A DNA stretch of 64,000 nucleotides, taken from the NCBI GenBank assembly GCA_947488305.1, contig CANKZM010000002.1, positions 496,001-560,000 of the forward strand. Direction: 5' to 3'. Below are positions 27,349 through 35,398 of this stretch, one piece after another; position 1 is the first letter of the stretch, and each line of letters begins with the position of its first letter. The position numbers were made by a program, and so were the translations under genes. Source of the DNA: an uncultured Roseobacter sp. Lineage in GTDB: Bacteria > Pseudomonadota > Alphaproteobacteria > Rhodobacterales > Rhodobacteraceae. Below the pieces are notes generated by a model that saw nothing but the letters and a program-made list of their open reading frames with translations, was not told where the DNA came from and ran no database searches.

Positions 27349-27948
27349 GTGAAACGTCGTGAGTTTTTGCAAGGTTCTGGATGCGGGGTTATCGTTTGCG
27401 CATCCACCCCGGCCATTGCGCGCATCCCCGATCAGCTGCCAAACTACAACATGCCAGAGGAATTCCTGCCGCGCGAGGTAAGGATCAAAAATGATTTTGC
27501 GCCGTATGAAATTCATGTCGATCCTGGACAATATGCTCTCTACTGGACGTTGCCGAAAAAGATGGCCATCCGCTACGCCGTCGGTATCGGGCGTACCAAC
27601 CTTTACGAGTCCGGTGAGTTCTACGTGGGCGCCAAGAAGGTTTGGCCCAGCTGGACGCCAACGCCGGAAATGATCGAACGTGATCCGGCAAGCTATGCGC
27701 AGTTTGCTGATGGCATGCCGGGAGGGATCAACAATCCGTTGGGATCGCGAGGGCTTTACCTGTTTCAGCCAGGGCGTGGTGACACCTTCCTGCGGATTCA
27801 CGGCACGAATGAACCAAGGACAATAGGACGGCGGGTATCAAATGGATGTGCGCGGCTCATCAACGATCAGATGATCGAATTGTATGACCGCGTCCCAATG
27901 GACACGCGAGTCATTCTATATCCGCTCGGCGGGCCGCAATCGAGCTGA
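27349..27948 (+). CDS. L,D-transpeptidase (YkuD domain), exported
   Basis: A 199-aa cell-wall enzyme that cross-links peptidoglycan or attaches proteins to it. The YkuD catalytic signature is complete: FLRIHGTNEPRTIGRRVSNG followed by CARL (His...Ser-x-Gly-Cys-x-Arg). The start is GTG 27349, preceded by AGGAGA at 27335-27340. It opens with VKRREFLQGSGCGVIVCAS, a twin-arginine-like leader ending near AIA-R. The upstream TTG 27304 has no ribosome-binding site. Short single-domain form, without a separate LysM or peptidoglycan-binding domain. An imperfect hairpin terminator follows the stop. Confidence 0.9.
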   Translation: MKRREFLQGSGCGVIVCASTPAIARIPDQLPNYNMPEEFLPREVRIKNDFAPYEIHVDPGQYALYWTLPKKMAIRYAVGIGRTNLYESGEFYVGAKKVWPSWTPTPEMIERDPASYAQFADGMPGGINNPLGSRGLYLFQPGRGDTFLRIHGTNEPRTIGRRVSNGCARLINDQMIELYDRVPMDTRVILYPLGGPQSS

Positions 27949-27963
27949 ACGCCTTACGAAAGA

Positions 27964-27993
27964 ACCAAAACGAGGGCGATTGCCCTGTTTGGT
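27964..27993 (+). terminator. bulged stem-loop after the L,D-transpeptidase gene
   Basis: ACCAAAA-CG-AGGGC pairs with GCCCT-GTTTGGT around a GATT loop, leaving a small bulge, 15 bases after the stop. The run after the stem is short and mixed (AATTCG), so this may be a weak terminator or an RNA-stability stem. Confidence 0.45.
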
Positions 27994-28010
27994 AATTCGT
28001 GATTAGGAGT

Positions 28011-28030
28011 GTCAGGCGCTGTTGCCTGAC
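28011..28030 (+). repeat. perfect inverted repeat overlapping the rarD start region
   Basis: GTCAGGC-GCTGTT-GCCTGAC, a 7-bp perfect stem with a 6-base loop. It sits directly after an AGGAG (28005-28009) and covers the TTG start (28022) proposed for the rarD-like gene. Folding of the mRNA here would hide the start codon, so it may limit translation. Confidence 0.5.
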
Positions 28031-28951
28031 GACCCTTGGAGCGTAGGCTTGTCCCTTCCGAATACTGATAGCCCACGTGGATTTGCCTTCGCAATCAGCG
28101 CGTATTTTCTTTGGGGTTTTCTGCCCATCTATATGAAAGCGCTGTCCCACATGGGACCCATCGAGGTTTTGGCGCATCGGGTGCTCTGGTCAATTCCGGT
28201 TGCTGGTTTGGTGTTGGTATTCCTAAGGCGCACCAGCGACCTTGCCGCTGCTTTACGGTCGCCTCGAACGCTCGCTATGGGGGCGGTAACCGCCGGGCTG
28301 ATCTCAGTGAACTGGGGTATCTATATCTATTCGATCATGTCCGGCCAGGCGCTGGAAGCTGCGTTGGGCTATTACATGAACCCGCTTTTCAGCATTTTTT
28401 TAGGCGCGGTCCTTCTGGGGGAAAAGCTGAACGGCCTGAAATGGGTGGCCATTCTTCTGGCATTGGCGGCGGTGGTGATCTTGACGCTTGATGCCGGATC
28501 AGTACCCTTGGTGGCCCTTGGGTTGATGCTGACCTGGGGATTTTACGCCTATTTCAAAAAGTCTTTACCTATTGGCCCAAATCAGGGGTTTTTGCTCGAA
28601 GTTATTTTGCTTGCGCCGCCAGCTTTGTTCTACTTTGGATTCCTACTGTCGTCTGGCAGCGGTCATTTCGGCACCGCAGATTTTTGGGACACTGCTTTGC
28701 TAATCGGGTGCGGTATCGTGACTGCGGTTCCGTTGATGCTTTATGCCAATGGCGCGAAGCTCCTCAGGCTGTCGACCATTGGGATGCTTCAGTACATTGC
28801 GCCCACGATGATTTTTCTGATCGCCGTCTTTGTCTTTGGTGAGGAGTTTGGACGCGCTCGCATGATCGCATTCCCGCTGATCTGGCTGGCGCTCGCGATC
28901 TATTCGTTCTCACTGTGGCGCGATACGCGAGCGCTTCAGGCAAGTGCCTAG
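28022..28951 (+). CDS. rarD: EamA-family permease RarD
   Basis: A 309-aa, ten-span drug/metabolite-superfamily membrane protein. The N-terminal FAFAISAYFLWGFLPIYMKA and the motif VLAHRVLWSIPVAG are characteristic of RarD (chloramphenicol-sensitive protein). SALR-like features continue in NWGIYIYSIMSGQALEAALG. The only plausible starts are TTG (28022 or 28049). The 3' end overlaps the convergent transglycosylase gene by 4 bases. Substrate is unknown; RarD names a family, not a proven resistance function. Confidence 0.85.
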   Translation: MPDDPWSVGLSLPNTDSPRGFAFAISAYFLWGFLPIYMKALSHMGPIEVLAHRVLWSIPVAGLVLVFLRRTSDLAAALRSPRTLAMGAVTAGLISVNWGIYIYSIMSGQALEAALGYYMNPLFSIFLGAVLLGEKLNGLKWVAILLALAAVVILTLDAGSVPLVALGLMLTWGFYAYFKKSLPIGPNQGFLLEVILLAPPALFYFGFLLSSGSGHFGTADFWDTALLIGCGIVTAVPLMLYANGAKLLRLSTIGMLQYIAPTMIFLIAVFVFGEEFGRARMIAFPLIWLALAIYSFSLWRDTRALQASA

Positions 28952-30078
28952 AGGGCGTTCAACAATGTGATCGACGGTTTGCCAGTGAGCGGCAAACCGC
29001 GGCTGGCCTGATAGGCGCGTATCGCTTGTTCCGTGTTCGGGCCGATCACGCCATCTGCCCCCTGGGTGTCAAACCCGCGAGACGTCAGCTTTTCCTGCAA
29101 CGCGATACGGTCCGCTTTCGTCAGGCCGTTCTCATCAGGCGGGAAGGGCGTTTGCAAAGGCCCGCCACCGGCGATCCGGTCCCCCAAATGGCCGACCCCA
29201 ATCGCGTAAGCGTCCGAATTATTGTAGCGTTTGATCACATTGAAATTCCGGGTGACTGCAAAGCGCGGCCCGCCTGGCTGTGGCTGGATGATCGTACCTG
29301 ACGGGGTGCCGGAATTAACTTCTGCGCCCCATGGCACGCCACGCGCCCACCCATTGCGCTGCAGATAGGCTGCGGCAGACGCCAATGCATCACTTGGGTC
29401 GTCAGACCATATGTCGCGCCGACCGTCGCCTGTGAAATCAACGGCGAAGGCCTGATACGATGTAGGAATGAACTGCGTATGCCCCATGGCGCCCGCCCAA
29501 CTGCCGACCAGTTTCTCGGGCGTGATATCGCCGCTTTGTACAATTCTGAGTGCAGCAATCAGTTGTTTTTCAAAGAATGCGCCGCGCCGTCCGTCGAATG
29601 CCAGCGTCGAGGTGGCAGAAATAACGGGGATGGTGCCGCGGCGGTCACCGTAAAAGCTCTCAAGGCCCCAGATCGCCGTGATGAGCTCTTTTGGTACGCC
29701 GTATGTACTTTCCAATGCACCGAGAACCGATGCGTGTCGAGACAATGCCTCGCGCCCTCTCGCGACACGTTCGTCTGAAACGGCAATGGCAAGATAATCT
29801 TCGAGGGTGCGTTTGAATTCAGTCTGGTTGCGGTCACGGCGGACAACACCTGGCAGATAGCCGGTACCCTGAAACGCACGGGTCAAGGTTGTGTCGGAGA
29901 TTCCTGCGGCCCGCGCGCGCGGTTTGAAACCGGCGACCCAGGCATCATAGATTCCGTTTGGGATCGGTTTCAGATCATCGGGTGTGCTGCTGCGACGAGC
30001 AGGCGCGCTTGGGACAGAGCAGGCTGCAAGCGATAAGGCCGTTAGTCCGAAGCTGAAAGTGCGACGTGTCAGAACCAT
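28948..30078 (-). CDS. lytic murein transglycosylase (MltB-like) lipoprotein with C-terminal peptidoglycan-binding domain
   Basis: A 376-aa protein. The lipoprotein signal peptide MVLTRRTFSFGLTALSLAAC has its lipobox at LAAC. The SLT/MltB-type catalytic domain (about 45-300) includes ITAIWGLESFYGD, whose Glu is the catalytic acid, and SWAGAMGHTQFIPTSY. A C-terminal peptidoglycan-binding domain (about 310-376) contains GVIGPNTEQAIRAYQASRGL. It would cleave the MurNAc-GlcNAc bond to 1,6-anhydro products from the outer membrane side. ATG 30078 has a GGAGA ribosome-binding site; the frame stays open far upstream but that part shows no homology features. Confidence 0.92.
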   Translation of the reverse strand: MVLTRRTFSFGLTALSLAACSVPSAPARRSSTPDDLKPIPNGIYDAWVAGFKPRARAAGISDTTLTRAFQGTGYLPGVVRRDRNQTEFKRTLEDYLAIAVSDERVARGREALSRHASVLGALESTYGVPKELITAIWGLESFYGDRRGTIPVISATSTLAFDGRRGAFFEKQLIAALRIVQSGDITPEKLVGSWAGAMGHTQFIPTSYQAFAVDFTGDGRRDIWSDDPSDALASAAAYLQRNGWARGVPWGAEVNSGTPSGTIIQPQPGGPRFAVTRNFNVIKRYNNSDAYAIGVGHLGDRIAGGGPLQTPFPPDENGLTKADRIALQEKLTSRGFDTQGADGVIGPNTEQAIRAYQASRGLPLTGKPSITLLNAL

Positions 30079-30720
30079 CCGATTCTCCATTTGACCAATG
30101 TCCTGTCGCGCACTGTAAAGCCTGAACCAGGAATCCCAAGGGCTTCTGCAGGGGATCGGCACAATTTCGGTACGCTGCGCGTGCCGATCTGGTGAAAGCT
30201 GATCACCGTCCAAAAAAGATGCGATGTTTTTGTTCGAGAGGCCCCTGACGAGATCGCGCAGATGAGCGGATTCGCGCGACCCAAAGATCTCGTTGCCAAA
30301 GGTTCTGCGAAAACCATCAGTCCGGAGTTGTCGGAATTCCAATCCAGACCCAGGATAATCCATATCTCTCGTGCAGCGGGCGTGAATCTTCTATCGTCTA
30401 GCGCGATCAACTCTCAGGACGGCGTGCGAATGGTACGTTTTTTTCTTTAAAACGAGAAGTCTATCGGTAAGCCGCCGATCGCCACGCCCGACGCAGTTTT
30501 GAGAAACCTGCTACTCCACTTCCGTTCGTTCTGGGTCGCAAAAGGGTCTGGTTCGGTTTGTGGGAGATACATACTAGAGGCGCCGAGAACTTCGCGGCGT
30601 GATGCGGTTCCGCCCCAGAAGATGTCTTGCATGTCAGGGTTTTCAAAACCAATCTCTGGAACTGCCAAGAATTGACGTCAGAACGCTGAAAATTGGAGCC
30701 GTCCTATCGGACAAACCGGG
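30079..30720. other. 640-base stretch with no recognisable gene
   Basis: Several short open frames occur on both strands (for example 30262-30450 plus and 30447-30668 minus), but none has a recognisable motif or convincing ribosome-binding site, and none is longer than about 110 codons. The sequence could hold degraded coding DNA or the leader of the transglycosylase transcript. I see no clear repeat or RNA element. Confidence 0.4.
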
Positions 30721-31899
30721 TCAGGCCCGAACAACAAACCGTGCTGTCACAGGGACACAGGCTATCAACAGCGCCAGCAACCAGAAGGCTGTGATCAGGC
30801 TTGTTGCATCTGCCACAAAGCCGATCATGGCGGGCCCAAGCAAAATGCCTGCATATCCCGTGGTGGTCACAGAGGCGATCGCAAGTCCCGCGGGCATGAC
30901 CTTTTGCCGGCCTGCTGCGCTAAACAGGATTGGGACGAGGTTGGCGACCCCCAAACCAATCAAAATAAACCCTGACAAGGCGAGCACTGGGCCAGAAGAG
31001 ATGAGCACCGTCGCGATGCCTGCCACGGTCACAAGGCCGCCAATGACGAGAACGCGGAACTCGCCGACGGTCGCTACAATGTAGTCACCGGACAGCCGTG
31101 CGATGACCATTGCGATCGACAACAGGATATAGCCTATCCCCGCATTCTGCGGTGCGGTCAGATCGCGGTCGATGATCAGCAGCGCGCCCCAATCCAGAAC
31201 AGCGCCTTCGACCAGAAAGGAGATCCCGGCAAGCACCGAAAGCAACAACACGACACCTTTGGGCAGGGCGTAAGGTTCTGGTTCAGCGCCGCTCACCGCA
31301 AGCAGCCCTTTCCGGGTTGTGAGCACCGCAATTAGCGTGATCACCGCCCCGATGCAGGCTGCATGGACCACCGAGACAGAGACGGACAGCAAAAGCGTTA
31401 CCAGACCTGCTCCAAAGAATCCTCCGATGCTGAATTGTGCGTGAAAATTTGACATCAACGGACGCTTTTCCATGCCCTCAACCTCTGCGCCATGAACATT
31501 CATCGCGACGTCAATGGTGCCAAGAGAAGCTCCAAAAAAGAACAAGGCTGCTCCCAGTGTCATTGGTGTTTGTGCCAGTGCCAACATGGGTAGAAAAGCG
31601 ACCAAGCCAAAACCACCCACCAGAACGACAGGGCGAGCGCCACGTCTCGCCGCCAGTATGCCGGATGCCGGCATCGCGATGATCGACCCCAAACCGAGGC
31701 ATAACAGAACGAGGCCAAACTCGGCTTTGTCGGCGCCGACATTTTCTTTGAAGAAAGGAAACAGCGGCGCGCAACATGCCATTGCAAACCCGGCAGCAAA
31801 GAATGCGAGCCGGGTGGCCCATCGGGCCTGCGCGGTCGCTGCGTAATCTGGTTTTGCCAAGCCCGGCGGTAGGGGCGATTGGGTGTTTTCTCGCTGCAT
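30721..31899 (-). CDS. MFS transporter (YbjJ-like)
   Basis: A 392-aa, twelve-span major facilitator. FAAGFAMACCAPLFPFFKE is span 1, and LFFFGASLGTIDVAMNVHGA plus NFHAQFSIGGFFGAGLVTLL are typical of the YbjJ/fucose-permease-like branch. The ATG overlaps the stop of the DeoR-type regulator gene as TGATG, so the two are translationally coupled and the regulator probably controls this permease. A sugar or sugar-phosphate-related substrate is inferred from that pairing; the neighbouring polyol operon is transcribed divergently. Confidence 0.88.
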   Translation of the reverse strand: MQRENTQSPLPPGLAKPDYAATAQARWATRLAFFAAGFAMACCAPLFPFFKENVGADKAEFGLVLLCLGLGSIIAMPASGILAARRGARPVVLVGGFGLVAFLPMLALAQTPMTLGAALFFFGASLGTIDVAMNVHGAEVEGMEKRPLMSNFHAQFSIGGFFGAGLVTLLLSVSVSVVHAACIGAVITLIAVLTTRKGLLAVSGAEPEPYALPKGVVLLLSVLAGISFLVEGAVLDWGALLIIDRDLTAPQNAGIGYILLSIAMVIARLSGDYIVATVGEFRVLVIGGLVTVAGIATVLISSGPVLALSGFILIGLGVANLVPILFSAAGRQKVMPAGLAIASVTTTGYAGILLGPAMIGFVADATSLITAFWLLALLIACVPVTARFVVRA

Positions 31900-32654
31900 C
31901 AGGCTGTTACTACTGTTGTGCCCGCTTCCACGAACGCGGCGGTCTCACCTGGTGCCGCGTCGGTGATCAGTGTGTCGATTTCGGGCAAGGTTAGCGTATG
32001 GTGGCGCGCCTTCCGCCCGATCTTGTCACTTTGCGTTACAACAATTGTCCGTTTAGCCGCAGCCTGCATCGCGCGTTTCATCATGGCCTCATCGTGATCG
32101 TCCGAACTCAATCCGAAGTCCGCCTCCACCCCGCACGCGCCCAAAAGCGCTATATCGACAGCGACTTTACCGATTTGGTCCAATGAACTATCGCCGGTTG
32201 CGATCCCTCCTTGTGGGCGCAACCTTCCGCCCAGCAGGAACACCTCGATCCCTTTCTTTTGACAGGCGATCGCAACCCAAGGGGATGGGGTGATCACCAG
32301 CCGGTCCTTTTGAACGGGCAGGTGTTCCAAAATGCAAAGCGTTGTTGTGCCGCCGTCTACAAGGATTGTGGGTGCTGGACCTATTTCATCCAATGCGGTT
32401 CCGATCATCTCTGCTTTGACGTGGTTGGCACCCTCCAGGCGCTCATGGAGGGGCAAAGCGGGCGGGGCGACAGGGATCGCGCCGCCTCTAACACGGTGGG
32501 CTTTTCCGCAGGCTTCCAAAGCCAATATGTCCCGACGAATTGTATCAACAGACACACCAAATTCGCGCGCAACTTCAATCGCAACCACTTGTTGGCCGGC
32601 ATTCAGCCTTTCAGCGAGCGCAGTTTGTCGGGTATCCGGAATATTCAATTCCAT
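31899..32654 (-). CDS. DeoR/GlpR-family transcriptional regulator
   Basis: A 251-aa repressor-type protein. The N-terminal winged helix-turn-helix has VAREFGVSVDTIRRDILALE followed by GKAHRVRGGA, the DeoR signature. The C-terminal effector domain (DeoRC) has ILVDGGTTTLCILEHL and LLGGRLRPQGG, which bind phosphorylated sugars in this family. The start is ATG 32654. It is coupled to the MFS gene and lies back-to-back with the SorC regulator and polyol operon, 241 bases away. Confidence 0.92.
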   Translation of the reverse strand: MELNIPDTRQTALAERLNAGQQVVAIEVAREFGVSVDTIRRDILALEACGKAHRVRGGAIPVAPPALPLHERLEGANHVKAEMIGTALDEIGPAPTILVDGGTTTLCILEHLPVQKDRLVITPSPWVAIACQKKGIEVFLLGGRLRPQGGIATGDSSLDQIGKVAVDIALLGACGVEADFGLSSDDHDEAMMKRAMQAAAKRTIVVTQSDKIGRKARHHTLTLPEIDTLITDAAPGETAAFVEAGTTVVTA

Positions 32655-32673
32655 GCATAATCCTGCAGTAAGT

Positions 32674-32687
32674 TGCAATATTTTGCA
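32674..32687. promoter_or_regulatory. candidate operator upstream of the DeoR-type gene
   Basis: TGCAA-TATT-TTGCA is a perfect 5-bp inverted repeat 19 bases upstream of the regulator start. Further TGCA motifs flank it (32654-32690). Position suggests autoregulation, but the arms are short and chance occurrence is possible. Confidence 0.35.
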
Positions 32688-32822
32688 TATGGTAATTCTT
32701 CGAGCTCGTCAATGAGGGAGCGAAAAAAGATAAATACCTGAAATTAGATAAAAATTTTTTAGATGCTCAGTTTCAATCAATTCGACGGACCTGAGCGATG
32801 CCAGCGCATTCTGCTGCCAGCG

Positions 32823-32864
32823 ACAAATTAGTTTTGTAATTTTTTACATATGATGTAACAAATT
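32823..32864. promoter_or_regulatory. tandem palindromic operator and -10 element of the polyol operon
   Basis: AATTTTTTACAT (32838-32849) and ATGTAACAAATT (32853-32864) are inverted 12-mers with one mismatch around a 3-base centre. A second, weaker inverted repeat, ACAAA-TTAGT-TTTGT, abuts it at 32823-32837. TATGAT (32849-32854) at the centre resembles a -10 box, so a bound regulator would block RNA polymerase. The site lies 31 bases before the SorC-type regulator's start and is the obvious candidate for its own operator. Confidence 0.65.
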
Positions 32865-32895
32865 ACTCTCGGACACGTTGAATTGGGGGAATCAC

Positions 32896-33861
32896 TTGGC
32901 CGCTCGACAGCATGACAACGAACTCAGCCTGGCGACGCGCGCAGCGTGGCTGCACTATGGGGGCGGGCTCTCGCAGACCGATGTGGCCAAGCGGCTAAAC
33001 GTCACCAAGGTGAAAGCCCACAGGTTGATAAACAAAGCCAACCAGGACGGCGTGGTTAAAGTCAGTTTCGACGGAGAGATCGCGGAATGTGCCGCTCTGG
33101 AAATGCTGCTAAGCGAAAACTGTGGTCTCAGTTATTGTGAGGTCGTGCCGGATCTGGACGAAACCGGGTTGCCGGTCCGCGCTCTTGGCCTTGGCGGAGC
33201 GTCGTTCCTGAGCCGTGAAATTGCCAACACTGAAAACAAGGTAATTGGACTTGGCAATGGGCGCACGCTGAGCGCGTGTATCCGCAACATGGCGTCGACG
33301 TCCACGCCGAATACAAAATTCGTTTCCCTCATGGGGGGGCTGACGCGTAATTTTGCAGCCAATCCGCACGACGTGATGCACAGGCTCGCAGAGAAAACTG
33401 GCGCCGAAGCCTATTTCATGCCCGTTCCGTTCTTTGCCAATTCCAATGAGGACCGCGATGTCATGCTTGCGCAACGTGGTGTGCCCGAAGTCATGTCGAT
33501 GGCAGCAGGCGCGGATCTGAAATTCGTCGGTATCGGGACAGCGGACGACAATGCTCAGACGGTTCTGGCCGGGGTCATTACCCCGGAAAACATGGAGGCG
33601 ATACGCGCGCAGGGCGGCACTGGAGAGCTGATAGGGCATTTTTTCGACCTGGACGGCAATCCGGTCAACACGGAGCTTTCCGACCGCACATTGTCGATCG
33701 GGCTGGAGGACATGAAAACCGGCCGGGTCATCGCGGTCGCTGGGGGCGAAGACAAGATTAATTCAATTTGGGCGATCCTGAAGAGTGGTCTTCTGGACGG
33801 CCTCATTACCGACGAACGCACGGCAAAAACCCTGGTTCGTCAAACATCCATGGGAGGATAA
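32896..33861 (+). CDS. SorC/EryD-type sugar-binding transcriptional regulator
   Basis: About 321 aa. The N-terminal helix-turn-helix contains ARAAWLHYGGGLSQTDVAKR and LNVTKVKAHRLI, characteristic of the SorC family. The C-terminal sugar-binding domain has VIGLGNGRTLSACIRNM and KFVGIGTADDNAQ. No ATG is available near the start. TTG 32896 follows a GGGGGA at 5-base spacing and is preferred over TTG 32878. It heads the polyol operon, its stop (TAA) lying one base before the binding-protein ATG. The erythritol regulator EryD belongs to the same family; a phosphorylated polyol or ketose is the likely inducer. Confidence 0.9.
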   Translation: MAARQHDNELSLATRAAWLHYGGGLSQTDVAKRLNVTKVKAHRLINKANQDGVVKVSFDGEIAECAALEMLLSENCGLSYCEVVPDLDETGLPVRALGLGGASFLSREIANTENKVIGLGNGRTLSACIRNMASTSTPNTKFVSLMGGLTRNFAANPHDVMHRLAEKTGAEAYFMPVPFFANSNEDRDVMLAQRGVPEVMSMAAGADLKFVGIGTADDNAQTVLAGVITPENMEAIRAQGGTGELIGHFFDLDGNPVNTELSDRTLSIGLEDMKTGRVIAVAGGEDKINSIWAILKSGLLDGLITDERTAKTLVRQTSMGG

Positions 33862-33862
33862 T

Positions 33863-35308
33863 ATGCACGACAAAGAAAAACAGTTGGTGCAGTCATACAT
33901 GAACGGCAATATCAGCCGTCGGGGTATGCTGCGCGGTTTGGCATCTATGGGGGTAACTGCGGCAACTGCGAGCGTTCTTGTCAATGCGGCGGCAACAGAG
34001 GCACTTGCACAGAACGGCTTTGATTGGAAAAAGCACTCTGGCACGACCGTAAAGCTTCTTTTGAACCAGCACCCTTATGCCGACGCGATGATCGCCAATC
34101 TTGAGAACTTCAAGGCCTTGACCGGTATGGATGTGGTCTATGATATTTTCCCGGAAGACGTTTACTTCGACAAGGTGACCGCCGCGCTGTCGTCTGGATC
34201 CAGCGAGTACGACGCCTTTATGACCGGCGCTTACATGACCTGGACTTACGGCCCGGCGGGCTGGATCGACGACATGAACGAGTACATCAACGATCCTGCC
34301 AAGACCAATCCGGATTACGACTGGGAAGACATGCTGGAAGGCGTGCGCAACTCCTGCGCGTGGAACGGGCAACCCGGTGGTGCCTTGGGGTCAGACGACG
34401 CCAAGCAATGGTGTATCCCGTGGGGGTATGAGCAGAACAACCTGTCCTACAACGGACGGATGTTCAAAGAGGCGGGGCTGAGCGTTCCCAAGAACATCGA
34501 CGAGTTGGTTGCAACCGCTGCTGAGGCCAAGGCCAAAATCGACGGTACTTACGGCATCGGTGTGCGCGGGTCACGCTCCTGGGCGACGATCCACCCTGGG
34601 TTCCTCTCCGGCTACGCCAACTTCGGTGAGAAAGACCTGAACCTCGCGAGCGATGGCAAACTGTCCGCTGCGATGAACACAGATACGTCGCGCATGTTCC
34701 ACGAGAAGTGGGTTCAGATGATTCAGGAAAGTGGTGCGCCCGACTGGTCGACACACACTTGGTATCAGGCTGGCACTGATCTTGGGGCCGGTAAATCCGC
34801 CATGATTTTCGACGCGGATATTCTGGGGTACTTTATGAATGGCGGCGACAATGCCGAGGCAGGAAACCTCGAGTTTGCGCCATTCGCGGCCAACCCGGAT
34901 GCCGCGGCGCCGACACCAAACATCTGGATCTGGTCCTTAGCGATGGCGAGCGCTGGCAAACAGAAGGATGCAACCTGGTACTTCTTGCAATGGGCGTCAG
35001 GTCCGGAGCATGGGCTTTTTGGGGCAACGCAAATGGATTTTGTGAACCCAGTGCGCAAGTCTGTCTGGGCGGATGCGGGTTTCCGCGAGCGTCTGGACTC
35101 CAGCTATCCGGGCTATGTGGACATGCACGATCTGTCTGCACCGGGGGCAAAAATCCACTTTACGGCTCAGCCGCTCTTCTTTGACCTCACCACCGAATGG
35201 GCTGCAATGCTTCAGAAAATGGTGGCCAAAGAAGTGCCCGTCGACGAGGGACTTGGTCAGTTGGAAGACAGCGTGAATCGACAGCTGAAAGAAGCAGGCT
35301 TAGGCTGA
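33863..35308 (+). CDS. ABC transporter sugar/polyol-binding protein, Tat-type leader
   Basis: A 481-aa family-1 (MalE-like) periplasmic binding protein. The start at 33863 has GGGAGG just upstream. The n-region is long and carries NISRRGMLRGLASMGVTAA, a twin-arginine motif, with cleavage probably after ALA-Q. The mature part shows the two-lobe pattern with WTYGPAGWIDDMNEYIND and FFLQWASGPEHGL-like C-terminal-lobe segments. Export in folded form is inferred from the leader. It is the first structural gene of the importer; a strong RNA hairpin separates it from the permease genes. Confidence 0.9.
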   Translation: MHDKEKQLVQSYMNGNISRRGMLRGLASMGVTAATASVLVNAAATEALAQNGFDWKKHSGTTVKLLLNQHPYADAMIANLENFKALTGMDVVYDIFPEDVYFDKVTAALSSGSSEYDAFMTGAYMTWTYGPAGWIDDMNEYINDPAKTNPDYDWEDMLEGVRNSCAWNGQPGGALGSDDAKQWCIPWGYEQNNLSYNGRMFKEAGLSVPKNIDELVATAAEAKAKIDGTYGIGVRGSRSWATIHPGFLSGYANFGEKDLNLASDGKLSAAMNTDTSRMFHEKWVQMIQESGAPDWSTHTWYQAGTDLGAGKSAMIFDADILGYFMNGGDNAEAGNLEFAPFAANPDAAAPTPNIWIWSLAMASAGKQKDATWYFLQWASGPEHGLFGATQMDFVNPVRKSVWADAGFRERLDSSYPGYVDMHDLSAPGAKIHFTAQPLFFDLTTEWAAMLQKMVAKEVPVDEGLGQLEDSVNRQLKEAGLG

Positions 35309-35322
35309 CTTCAACTCAAAGT

Positions 35323-35348
35323 GTCCCACCCGTCATCGCGGGTGGGAC
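35323..35348 (+). promoter_or_regulatory. intercistronic stem-loop between binding protein and permease genes
   Basis: GTCCCACCCG-TCATCG-CGGGTGGGAC: a perfect 10-bp stem, mostly G/C, 15 bases after the binding-protein stop. No T-run follows, so it is probably not a full terminator. It more likely protects the upstream mRNA from 3' decay, giving more binding protein than permease, as in other importer operons. Confidence 0.7.
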
Positions 35349-35398
35349 GACCGCAAAGATGACCTCTACCGCACCCGCGGGATCAAAAGGCCTGCCCC

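Noticed and set aside
30447-30668. 73-codon minus-strand frame with SRREVLG
   Set aside because: The twin-arginine-like string is not followed by a hydrophobic leader or a mature domain; start is unsupported.
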